A stretch of 8,764 nucleotides of DNA, taken from contig DSBX01000052.1 in the NCBI GenBank assembly GCA_011049385.1, positions 1-8,764 on the forward strand. Reading direction: 5' to 3'. The position numbers and the translations under genes are program-made. This document shows, in pieces, positions 1 to 6,016 of this stretch. The notes under the pieces are model-generated. The model made no database searches. It was not told where the DNA came from and saw only the letters and a list, made by a program, of their open reading frames with translations. The first letter of the stretch is position 1; the number at the start of each line of letters is the position of its first letter. This DNA is from Caldifarciminota bacterium. Its GTDB lineage: Bacteria > Hydrothermota > Tepidihabitantia > Tepidihabitantales > Tepidihabitantaceae.

Positions 1-149
1 AGCCGGGCCGGGTGATGTTCTCCTGGGTCTCCGCCGCCGAGGGAGAGCGGTTCGCCGAAGTCGTCCGCGAGGTGACCGAGAACGTGCGCCGGCTCGGCCC
101 CTCCAGCCGGCTGACCGCAAGCCGCACGCCCTCCGAGGCGAGACTGTGA
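1..149 (+). CDS. flxD: Hydrogenase iron-sulfur subunit MvhD/FlxD, C-terminal end (partial)
   Basis: Only the last 48 codons are in the window (frame starting at base 3, TGA at 147-149); the gene is cut by the left edge. The visible tail contains MFSWVSAAEGERFAEVV and then VRRLGP. This closely matches the end of the MvhD/FlxD family, where a W-[IV]-S-A-x-E-G-x-[KR]-F segment precedes an amphipathic helix and a 'LGP' motif. Members carry a 2Fe-2S cluster and link an electron donor (a hydrogenase, or FlxABC) to the flavoprotein HdrA. The cluster-binding cysteines lie outside the window and cannot be checked. The identity is strengthened by the next three genes, which are the other Flx subunits. 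The stop overlaps the next GTG start (GTGA, 146-149). An MvhD of a different HdrA complex would look the same over this short stretch. Confidence 0.78.
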   Translation, partial: PGRVMFSWVSAAEGERFAEVVREVTENVRRLGPSSRLTASRTPSEARL

Positions 150-961
150 GCGCGGTCGAGAAACTCCGCGCCCGATGCCGGGAACTGCTCGAGAAAGGCG
201 AAACCGACATCGTCCTCGGCTACCGCGCCGGCCGCAGGAACGGGACCGCGGTCCCCGCGTTCATCACCGCGGCCGCGGACTGCGACCGGCTCATCCTCGA
301 CGAAAGCTGTCACCACAACCTCGCCGCCTACCTGCCCGGCCTGCGCCACAAAGGCCGGGTGACCATCATCGCCGCCGGCCCGACCTCGCGCTCGGTCGTC
401 GTCCTGCTCAAGGAGAGCCAGTTCGACCGGGAGCGACTGCGCATCATCGGGGTCAACGACCCTGCCCGCGACCCGGCCTCGCCGGTCTCGGGCGCGGTGC
501 TCTGCGACGAATACCTCGGCGACCGGGCCGGGACGACGGCCCCGGCCGATGATACCGCGCTCGCCGCCTTCGAAGCGAAGAGCCCGGCCGAACGCCGGCA
601 GTACCTCGCCGCCGAGCTCGGCCGCTGTATCCGGTGCTACGCCTGCCGCCAGGTCTGCCCGAACTGCTACTGCCCGACCTGCTTCGTGGACGCGAGCCGA
701 CCCCAGTGGGTCGGCCGGACCGTGGACGAGTCCGACAGCCTGATGTTCCACCTGATGCGGGCGATGCACATGGCCGGCCGCTGTGTCGAATGCGGCGCCT
801 GCGCCCGCGCCTGCCCGATGGACATCAACCTGATGCTCATCAACCGCAAGGTCGGCGCCATCGTCCGCGACCGCTTCGGCCACGTCCCCGGGATGAGCCT
901 CGACGACCCCCTGCCACTGACCACCTTCAACACTGAGGACAAGCAGGAGTTCATCAAGTGA
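146..961 (+). CDS. flxC: 4Fe-4S dicluster protein, FlxC-like subunit of NADH dehydrogenase/heterodisulfide reductase
   Basis: A 271-residue cytoplasmic iron-sulfur protein. Residues 1-130 form an alpha/beta region without obvious cofactor motifs (CDRLILDESCHHNLAAYLP is recognisable). The first cluster motif is C161-x2-C164-x2-C167-x3-C171, extended by P-x-C174-x-C176-x2-C179. The second is C213-x2-C216-x2-C219-x3-C223-P. The extended CPxCxC signature also occurs in the next gene, which suggests the two are related. In Flx complexes such proteins wire electrons from the FAD/NAD(P) subunit towards FlxD and HdrA. The GTG start at 146 is chosen because it overlaps the preceding stop (GTGA) and has a GAGG ribosome-binding site at 135-138. 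Position between flxD and the sulfhydrogenase-beta-like gene supports FlxC. The alternative is a generic formate dehydrogenase/F420-hydrogenase beta-like ferredoxin. The exact FlxB/FlxC naming is from family knowledge, not alignment. Confidence 0.75.
   Translation: MSAVEKLRARCRELLEKGETDIVLGYRAGRRNGTAVPAFITAAADCDRLILDESCHHNLAAYLPGLRHKGRVTIIAAGPTSRSVVVLLKESQFDRERLRIIGVNDPARDPASPVSGAVLCDEYLGDRAGTTAPADDTALAAFEAKSPAERRQYLAAELGRCIRCYACRQVCPNCYCPTCFVDASRPQWVGRTVDESDSLMFHLMRAMHMAGRCVECGACARACPMDINLMLINRKVGAIVRDRFGHVPGMSLDDPLPLTTFNTEDKQEFIK
945..949 (+). promoter_or_regulatory. Ribosome-binding site of flxB
   Basis: AGGAG eight bases before the GTG start at 958. It decides this non-ATG start. It also shows that this genome uses Shine-Dalgarno sites for internal operon genes, in contrast to the pilT and valS starts, where none is present. 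Confidence 0.6.
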
Positions 962-1977
962 CTCCCCGCCTGCTCGCGAAGAAGGACCTCGGCCGTTTCA
1001 TCGCCGCGCTGGCGAAGGAGGCCGAGGTCTGGGCGCCGGTGAAGAGCACCGACCGGGAGAACTGCCGCTTCGGCCCGGTGACCGGTGCGGAGGGAATCTG
1101 CCTCGACTGCCTGCAGACGCGACTGCCGGTCAAAGAGCTCTTCTTGCCCCAGCGCGAAATCCTCTTCCGGTTCAAAAGCGACAGCCCGGCCCGGGTCAAG
1201 CCGGTGTCCGATATCCCGGCCCGGGTCGTCTTCGGGGTCCGGCCCTGCGACGCGGCCGCGCTGGAGCTGTTCGACCGGGTGTTCCTGGACCCGGCCGGCG
1301 ACGACCCGTACTACCGCCATCGCCGGGAGCGGACCGCGCTCATCGGCGTCGCCTGCGACGACCCGGGGACAGCCTGCTTCTGCACCGCGGTCGGCGGTGA
1401 CCCGCACGGCACTGCCGCGCTCGACCTCCTGCTTGAGGACATCGGCGACCGGTGGCTCTGCCGGCCGCTGACGGAAAAGGGCGAGAGACTCGCCGCCGCC
1501 CGGGGGCCCGCGGGCAAAGACGACTGCGCGGAAACGGAAAGGCGGGCCGCCGCCGCCCGGGAGCAGATGACCTTCGCGCCCGACCTCGCACAACTGGCCG
1601 AGAAACTGGCCGGCGCATTCGACCACGAAATCTGGGAAGAACTGGCCCGGCCCTGCGTCAACTGCGGCGTCTGCACCTACCTCTGCCCCACCTGCCACTG
1701 CTTCGACGTCACCGACGAAGAACGCCACGGCCGGGGCGCACGGATACGGGCCTGGGACTCCTGCCAGTTCTCGCTCTTCACCCGCCACGCCTCCGGCCAT
1801 AACCCGCGGCCGACCGGGACCACCCGTCTGCGCAACCGGACCCTCCACAAATTCCGCTACTTCCCGCACACCCACGGCCCCCTGCTCTGCGTCGGTTGCG
1901 GCCGGTGTATCATCCACTGCCCGGCCGGCATTGACCTCCGGGAGACGCTCGAAACCCTCACTGCGACCCTCAGATGA
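958..1977 (+). CDS. flxB: 4Fe-4S protein, FlxB-like (sulfhydrogenase beta / AsrA-type) subunit
   Basis: A 339-residue protein of the sulfhydrogenase beta / anaerobic sulfite reductase subunit A type. Visible family marks are an N-terminal CLDCLQTR segment, LFLPQREILFRF, FGVRPCDAAAL with C97, and C133-D-D-P-G-T-A-C140-F-C142. Two ferredoxin motifs follow: C233-x2-C236-x2-C239-x3-C243-P-T-C246-H-C248, and C311-x2-C314-x2-C317-x3-C321-P near the C-terminus. The role inferred from the family is intramolecular electron transfer between the NAD(P)H-oxidising flavoprotein encoded next (FlxA) and the FlxC/FlxD-Hdr side. The GTG start at 958 overlaps the flxC stop (GTGA) and has a good AGGAG Shine-Dalgarno at 945-949, eight bases away. 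The stop overlaps the ATG of flxA (ATGA). Length is ordinary for the family and no key cysteine appears to be missing. Confidence 0.8.
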   Translation: MTPRLLAKKDLGRFIAALAKEAEVWAPVKSTDRENCRFGPVTGAEGICLDCLQTRLPVKELFLPQREILFRFKSDSPARVKPVSDIPARVVFGVRPCDAAALELFDRVFLDPAGDDPYYRHRRERTALIGVACDDPGTACFCTAVGGDPHGTAALDLLLEDIGDRWLCRPLTEKGERLAAARGPAGKDDCAETERRAAAAREQMTFAPDLAQLAEKLAGAFDHEIWEELARPCVNCGVCTYLCPTCHCFDVTDEERHGRGARIRAWDSCQFSLFTRHASGHNPRPTGTTRLRNRTLHKFRYFPHTHGPLLCVGCGRCIIHCPAGIDLRETLETLTATLR

Positions 1978-2834
1978 ATACCCCAGGCAGACCTCCACTC
2001 GGCAACCCCTACCTCCCCCTGCCGGTGCGGCTCGAACGGGTCACGGTCGAAAACGACGCCCGGGACCTCAAGACCTTCGAGCTAACCTTCTCCGACCCCG
2101 GTTTACGGGAAAAGTTCACCTTCGTTCCGGGCCAGTTCAGCTTCCTCGGCCTGGCCGGGGTCGGTGAAGCGCCGTTCGGCATCGCCTCGGCCCCGCACGA
2201 AGCGAACCTCGCCTTCACCCTCAAAAAAGCCGGCCACGTTACCACGGCACTACACGAACTCTCGCCGGGGATGGAACTGGGCCTGCGCGGCCCCTACGGC
2301 AACCCCTACCCACTCCACACCGCCCGGGGCCGGAACATCGTCATCGTCTCCGGCGGATTCAGCTTCACGACCCTGCGCTCGGTCATCGTCCACCTGATGC
2401 GGCCCGACCGCCGGGGCGACTACGGCCGCATCACCGTCGTCTACGGCGCCCGCTCACCGGGAGAACTGCTCTACAAGGACGAACTCCGGGCCTGGGAAGC
2501 CCTGCCCGACATAGACCTCACTCTCTGCGTGGACCGGGCCGACGGCGACTGGCCGGCAACCGAGGGCCTTGTCCCCAACGTCCTGCGCGAAGTCGCCCCT
2601 TCGGCGAAGAATGCGGTCGCACTGGTCTGCGGTCCGCCGGTTATGCTCCGGTTCACCCACCCGGTACTGGAGGAACTCGGCTTCTCACCCGACGACGTCT
2701 ATCTATCACTGGAAAACCGGATGAAATGCGGTATCGGCAAGTGCGGCCGCTGTAACATCGGCGAGGTCTACGTCTGCAAGGACGGCCCGGTGTTCAGCTA
2801 CCGCCGGCTCCGGGAACTGCCCGGCGAGAACTGA
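1974..2834 (+). CDS. flxA: FAD/NAD(P)-binding oxidoreductase, FlxA-like (sulfhydrogenase gamma / AsrB family)
   Basis: A 286-residue protein of the ferredoxin-NADP reductase-like family that includes sulfhydrogenase gamma, AsrB and PyrK. An N-terminal FAD-binding barrel holds FVPGQFSFL and EAPFGIASAP (the flavin-contacting motif). A nucleotide-binding domain starts at NIVIVSGGFSFTTLRSVI and includes VVYGARSPGELLYKDEL and LVCGPPVMLRF. The C-terminal 2Fe-2S site is C252-x4-C257-x2-C260-x7-C268, ending in DGPVFSY. It should oxidise NAD(P)H and feed electrons to FlxB/FlxC and the Hdr complex. The classical GGxGxxPxRS loop reads GGFSFTTLRS here, so the central glycine and the proline are replaced; this may be normal within this subfamily. 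Translation is probably coupled to flxB through the ATGA overlap, since no Shine-Dalgarno is seen. This is the last gene of the operon. Confidence 0.82.
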   Translation: MNTPGRPPLGNPYLPLPVRLERVTVENDARDLKTFELTFSDPGLREKFTFVPGQFSFLGLAGVGEAPFGIASAPHEANLAFTLKKAGHVTTALHELSPGMELGLRGPYGNPYPLHTARGRNIVIVSGGFSFTTLRSVIVHLMRPDRRGDYGRITVVYGARSPGELLYKDELRAWEALPDIDLTLCVDRADGDWPATEGLVPNVLREVAPSAKNAVALVCGPPVMLRFTHPVLEELGFSPDDVYLSLENRMKCGIGKCGRCNIGEVYVCKDGPVFSYRRLRELPGEN

Positions 2835-2864
2835 CGGACCTGCCTCTCGGATGCCGAAGTGTCC

Positions 2865-2892
2865 TTGACAGACCGAGGGGGGGTCATATAAT
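2865..2892 (+). promoter_or_regulatory. Sigma70-type promoter of pilT, giving a probable leaderless mRNA
   Basis: Perfect -35 TTGACA (2865-2870), 16-base spacer and perfect -10 TATAAT (2887-2892), in the 64-base gap between flxA and pilT. The pilT GTG starts at 2899, only six bases after the -10 box. Transcription normally starts about six to eight bases after the -10, so the mRNA would begin at or beside the start codon. The spacer contains a run of seven G (2877-2883). GGGG/CCCC arms (2880-2883, 2893-2896) flank the -10. No factor-independent terminator for the flx operon is evident in this gap. Confidence 0.82.
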
Positions 2893-2898
2893 CCCCAC

Positions 2899-4014
2899 GT
2901 GACTGACGAAGAATTCTTTGACTCTTTGCTGGCCGAGTGCATCAAGAAGAACGCGTCCGACCTGCACATTACCGTCGGTCGCCCGCCCACCCTGCGCGTG
3001 GACGGCTTCCTCAAGCCGGTCGAAGGCTGCCCGGTTCTGACCCCGGAGATGACCGAGCGCTTCAAGAACATCGCGACCAAGGATGTGAAGCACCTCCGGG
3101 CCCAGATTGACAATGGCGGCGGCGGCGACTTCGCCCTCTCGTTCCGGAGCATGGCCCGTTTCCGGGTCGCGGTCTACAAGCAGAAGGGTTACTTCGGCCT
3201 CGCGCTCCGGCTCATCCCCCGCCGGATATTAGCCTTTGAGGAGTTGTTTTCCTCCCAGCATATGGTTCCGCGGATCAAGAACCTGCTGGACCGGCCCCAC
3301 GGCCTCATCCTCGTCACCGGCCCCACCGGTATGGGCAAGACCACGACCCAGGCGACTTTCGTTGACTACATCCTCGAGAGCCCGCGCCACGTCCTGACCA
3401 TCGAAGACCCGGTCGAGTTCATCCACGACCACAAGAACGGCCTCATCACCCAGCGTGAAGTCGGCGTGGACGTATCCTCGTTCCGCGAGGCGATCATGAA
3501 GGGTCTGCGCTCGAACCCGAACGTCATCCTCGTCGCCGAGATTCGCGACCTTGCCACCGCCGAGGCCACCATCTGGGCCGCGGAATCCGGCCACCTTGTC
3601 ATCGGCACCCTGCACACGACCAACGCCTCGGAAACGGTCACCCGGTTCATCGACATCTTCCCGCCCGAAATCCGGGACCAGATCAGAATCCAGTTCTCGA
3701 TTTCGCTTCTGGCAATCTTCTGTCAGCGCCTGGTGGTCAAGGCCGGCGGCAAGGGCCGGGTCGGCGTGTACGAGGTGATGGTCGCGACACCCGCGGTCCG
3801 CAACCTCATCCGCGAGCGCAAGGTGGAACACCTGCCCTCGGCGATCCAGACCGGCACCGCCGAAGGCAGTATCAGCTTCGACGCCTACATGGCCGAACTC
3901 TACCGCCAGGGCAAGGTCACCTACGAAACCGCCATCGCCTCCTCGATGGACCCCAAGGGCTTCCGCGACCTCATCGAGTTCAACACGGGCAAGTCCACCC
4001 AGAAGAAACGCTGA
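2899..4014 (+). CDS. pilT: Type IV pilus retraction ATPase PilT
   Basis: A 371-residue hexameric AAA-type secretion ATPase that depolymerises type IV pili at the inner membrane (twitching motility, adhesion, DNA uptake). The N-terminal PAS-like region has the hallmark ASDLHITVG (19-27). Walker A is GPTGMGKT (141-148). The Asp box is TIEDPVEFIH (167-176). Walker B is VILVAEIRD (209-217, Ala where PilT usually has Gly, Glu214 kept). The His box is GHLVIGTLHTTNA (231-243). The PilT C-terminal signature AVRNLIRERK (299-308) separates it from PilB. The GTG at 2899 gives the usual family N-terminus (about 18 residues before ASDLHI). It lies six bases from a consensus -10 box with no Shine-Dalgarno, so leaderless initiation is likely. 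No other pilus gene is in the window, so the gene stands alone here. Confidence 0.93.
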   Translation: MTDEEFFDSLLAECIKKNASDLHITVGRPPTLRVDGFLKPVEGCPVLTPEMTERFKNIATKDVKHLRAQIDNGGGGDFALSFRSMARFRVAVYKQKGYFGLALRLIPRRILAFEELFSSQHMVPRIKNLLDRPHGLILVTGPTGMGKTTTQATFVDYILESPRHVLTIEDPVEFIHDHKNGLITQREVGVDVSSFREAIMKGLRSNPNVILVAEIRDLATAEATIWAAESGHLVIGTLHTTNASETVTRFIDIFPPEIRDQIRIQFSISLLAIFCQRLVVKAGGKGRVGVYEVMVATPAVRNLIRERKVEHLPSAIQTGTAEGSISFDAYMAELYRQGKVTYETAIASSMDPKGFRDLIEFNTGKSTQKKR

Positions 4015-4036
4015 CCCGCCCCCGGCAGGGGACGGG
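4015..4036 (+). terminator. GC-rich hairpin between convergent genes (possible bidirectional terminator)
   Basis: Immediately after the pilT stop, CCCG-C-CCCC (4015-4023) can pair with GGGG-A-CGGG (4028-4036) around a GGCA loop: eight G-C pairs with one C/A mismatch. It sits in the 41-base gap between the convergent ends of pilT and the minus-strand cluster. No U-run follows on the plus strand; on the minus strand a weak T-rich patch (GTTTCTTC) follows after a few bases. The structure is clear, but termination is inferred from position. Confidence 0.45.
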
Positions 4037-4055
4037 CGATGGTGTCAGTCTCTCC

Positions 4056-4916
4056 TCAGTCCGGTTGCCCGGCCTCGTAACGGCGGCGGGCAAAGGCCAG
4101 CACCGTCGAAGCCGGCAGCGGTTCCCATTTCATATCACCCGCCGCGGCAAGCCGCCGGGGCGCCAGCACCCGCACCTGTGCGGCCCGGCCCAGCCAGAGC
4201 ACCGGCTCTTCGGGCTGGTGCTCACCGGCCCCGCCGAGAGGCGTAGCCTGTGCAGGAACTGCACCTGCACACCAGGTGCTGACCACCAACCGCTTGGTGT
4301 TTAGAAGCATGAACCGCTGGTCCGGCTCGCCTGCCAGACGTTCGTGCATTGCGGTCACGGACGATATCGGATCACCTTCCTCACAGGAATCAACAACGTG
4401 CAGGAAGAACCGCTCGACCGGGTCATCGGTCCGAGTGAAACGCTGGCCGATACTGAGTGCGTGAGGGTCCTTCAACCGCCCGGGCGCGCAGAAGGCCTGG
4501 GACCGGACCGCCTCCCGGCGCAGGAGCGGCTGTCTTGATACCGGTTCCCCGGCGAAGGACAGGTAGGCAATCGCGACATCGGTCTTGATTTCGCGCAGGC
4601 CCCCGAAATCAGTACGGGAGACTGCCCGGGCTTCCGGACCGGCAGGCTGCAGCCCACGCTGGGTTGCCCTGGAATCGTCCACCTTTCGGCTCGATGGGTC
4701 CGGGCCCGCATCGGGTTGGCCGAGAACGCCCGACGCTTCGCGTTCGGATGAGAGCGCTCTGGAGACGCCACGCAGGATCTCGAGCAGGGTGCCGTGGCAG
4801 TAGGCAACACCCCATTCCGCACAGGACTGCCCGTCTGCCGTCGCCGCCATTTCGTCGAGCAGGAGAGCAAGCTGGTCACCTCGGAACCGGCCCGCAATGG
4901 CCATGTATTCGCCCAT
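4056..4916 (-). CDS. Class II glutamine-amidotransferase-like protein lacking the catalytic cysteine
   Basis: A 286-residue protein that is hard to recognise. The N-terminus MGEYMAIAGRF lines up with the start of class II (Ntn-type) glutamine amidotransferases (MCRxLAIxG), followed by EWGVAYCHGTLLEILRG (34-50), resembling the GWGxAyy...R segment. Further on, RQPLL (128-132), FCAPGRL (142-148) and TDDPVERFFLHVVDS (163-177) fall where the family has QPF, FAHNG and the D/S-E-FF helix. The C-terminal part (MLLNTKRLVVSTW) fits the remaining beta strands. The nucleophile Cys2 is Gly (GGC, one base from TGC) and the Asn-Gly oxyanion pair reads Pro-Gly. If the homology is right, it cannot be a glutaminase and may be a binding or structural relative. 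Residues 54-104 look like a low-complexity insertion. It starts one base after the upstream stop and is the last gene of the valS cluster. The family assignment is remote and by eye. Confidence 0.5.
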   Translation of the reverse strand: MGEYMAIAGRFRGDQLALLLDEMAATADGQSCAEWGVAYCHGTLLEILRGVSRALSSEREASGVLGQPDAGPDPSSRKVDDSRATQRGLQPAGPEARAVSRTDFGGLREIKTDVAIAYLSFAGEPVSRQPLLRREAVRSQAFCAPGRLKDPHALSIGQRFTRTDDPVERFFLHVVDSCEEGDPISSVTAMHERLAGEPDQRFMLLNTKRLVVSTWCAGAVPAQATPLGGAGEHQPEEPVLWLGRAAQVRVLAPRRLAAAGDMKWEPLPASTVLAFARRRYEAGQPD

Positions 4917-4917
4917 G

Positions 4918-5448
4918 CTAGAAACCCACGTTCAGTCCGGCGCGCCCGGGGCCGATGGCGAACTCCATCTGCCGGTCGAAGGCGTGCATCCGGGCCGACA
5001 CCCAGGCATCGGCCATCGAATAGACCAGGACCGTGCCGGTGAAGAAGAGCAGCGTGTTGCGCCGGTCGCACAGGACCAGGTAGCGCGTCGTGTCACCGGT
5101 CTGCCGGGCGGCGCCGGCGTGCCGATGGTCGCGGGCGGCCAGCACCGCCAGCGTCACCTCGGTCGGCGCAATCAGCGACGCCTTCCACCAGTGCCCGGTG
5201 TAGACCTGCCCCCCGCCCGGGATGGCCAGGGAAAGCAGTACCGCCCGGCCCGGCGACTTGCCGACCGGCGTCGGTGCGGGCGCGGGCTCTGCGGGCCGAG
5301 CGGAAACCTCGGGCACGGACTCAACCGGGAAACCCTCGTCCGCTCCCGGCTCAGACGGCACCGCCGACCCGGCCAGAACCAGCACCGTCACCAGCCAGAT
5401 GACCGGGACCGGCCGGGCGCCGTGGCCGCCGCGGACGGCCTCAGCCAT
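4918..5448 (-). CDS. DUF5683-like membrane-associated protein with signal peptide
   Basis: A 176-residue protein. An N-terminal basic stretch and hydrophobic core (about residues 14-28, VPVIWLVTVLVLAGSA) look like a signal peptide or anchor. A Pro/Glu/Ala-rich linker (31-63) follows. Then comes the DUF5683-type core AVLLSLAIPGGGQVYTGHWWKA (69-90) with hydrophobic segments (92-105 and around NTLLFFTGTVLVYSMADAWVSA). The tail has MHAFD and a final strand GRAGLNVGF. Proteins of this type occur in the cell envelope of FCB-group and related bacteria; their function is unknown. The ATG at 5448 is chosen because it overlaps the ompA-like stop by eight bases (ATGGCTGA) and yields the signal sequence directly. 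A longer reading from 5544 would add 32 residues that only read through the upstream gene. A purine-rich GAGAGAAGG lies just upstream. Codon use matches its neighbours. Confidence 0.62.
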   Translation of the reverse strand: MAEAVRGGHGARPVPVIWLVTVLVLAGSAVPSEPGADEGFPVESVPEVSARPAEPAPAPTPVGKSPGRAVLLSLAIPGGGQVYTGHWWKASLIAPTEVTLAVLAARDHRHAGAARQTGDTTRYLVLCDRRNTLLFFTGTVLVYSMADAWVSARMHAFDRQMEFAIGPGRAGLNVGF

Positions 5449-6016
5449 CGGCCTTCTCTCTGAGCACGAGTATCTCCACGCGCCGGTTCCGACTCCGTCC
5501 TTCAAGCGTCGCGTTGGAGTCGCGGGGCCGCCCCGCGCCTTCACTCCGCACGGTCAGCCGGTTGGCCGGGATGCCCCAGCCGGCAAGGCCCTGGGCGACC
5601 GAGGAGGCGGCCGCAGCCGCGTAGTGCCACCGGCTGGGATAGAGCCCCTTGACCCGGGACGGCAGTTCGCCGTCATCGGTATGCCCGATGACCGTTACCG
5701 GGCCGGCGCTCTGCCGGAGCATCGTTACGATGTCGCGAAGCGCACTCTCACCGCCGGCGCTGACCGAGAACCCCTCGGCCGAACCGAACAGCTCGTCGAA
5801 ACTGAAGACCGCGACGAAAGTGGTCTCCGGAACGACACGGACCCGGTCAACGCGGGCCTTGAGTGATTCGACCTCGGTCGTCCACATCCTGACCTCGGTC
5901 TGCTGGCGCGCCAACCGGCGCAGGGCCGGCACGTGCACCGCGTTGTAGAAGACAAGGCCGACCACGGCCGCGGCCAGGAACAACACCCAGCCCACGAAGC
6001 TCAGCAGGCTTTTCAC
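5441..6016 (-). CDS. OmpA/MotB-family envelope protein with one N-terminal membrane helix
   Basis: A 191-residue protein: a hydrophobic helix at residues 5-24, a short coiled-coil-like stretch (31-60), then an OmpA/MotB C-terminal domain (about 68-186). The domain shows FSFDELFGSAEGFSVSAGG, VTVIGHTDDGE (107-117), LYPSRWHYAAAAASSV (125-140), GIPANRLTVRSEG and NATLEGRSRNRRVEI (168-182). It probably sits anchored in the inner membrane facing the cell wall. The LYPSxW and NxTxEGRxxNRRVEI features are MotB-like. The membrane helix lacks the proton-carrying Asp of MotB and no motA is present, so it is not a flagellar stator. The Arg of the usual LSxxRA motif, which contacts peptidoglycan, is Ala136. 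The GTG start at 6016 overlaps the valS stop (GTGA); the end overlaps the next gene by eight bases. Confidence 0.8.
   Translation of the reverse strand: MKSLLSFVGWVLFLAAAVVGLVFYNAVHVPALRRLARQQTEVRMWTTEVESLKARVDRVRVVPETTFVAVFSFDELFGSAEGFSVSAGGESALRDIVTMLRQSAGPVTVIGHTDDGELPSRVKGLYPSRWHYAAAAASSVAQGLAGWGIPANRLTVRSEGAGRPRDSNATLEGRSRNRRVEILVLREKADG

Noticed and set aside
667..1998. 443-codon open frame on the minus strand across flxC/flxB
   Set aside because: It is antisense to two genes with clear cysteine motifs, has no recognisable domain and a biased GC-rich composition; long antisense frames are expected at this GC content.
5449..5544. Longer N-terminus for the DUF5683-like gene starting at 5544
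   Set aside because: The extra 32 codons read through the OmpA-like coding region and hide the signal peptide; the 5448 ATG gives a normal short overlap and a proper signal sequence.
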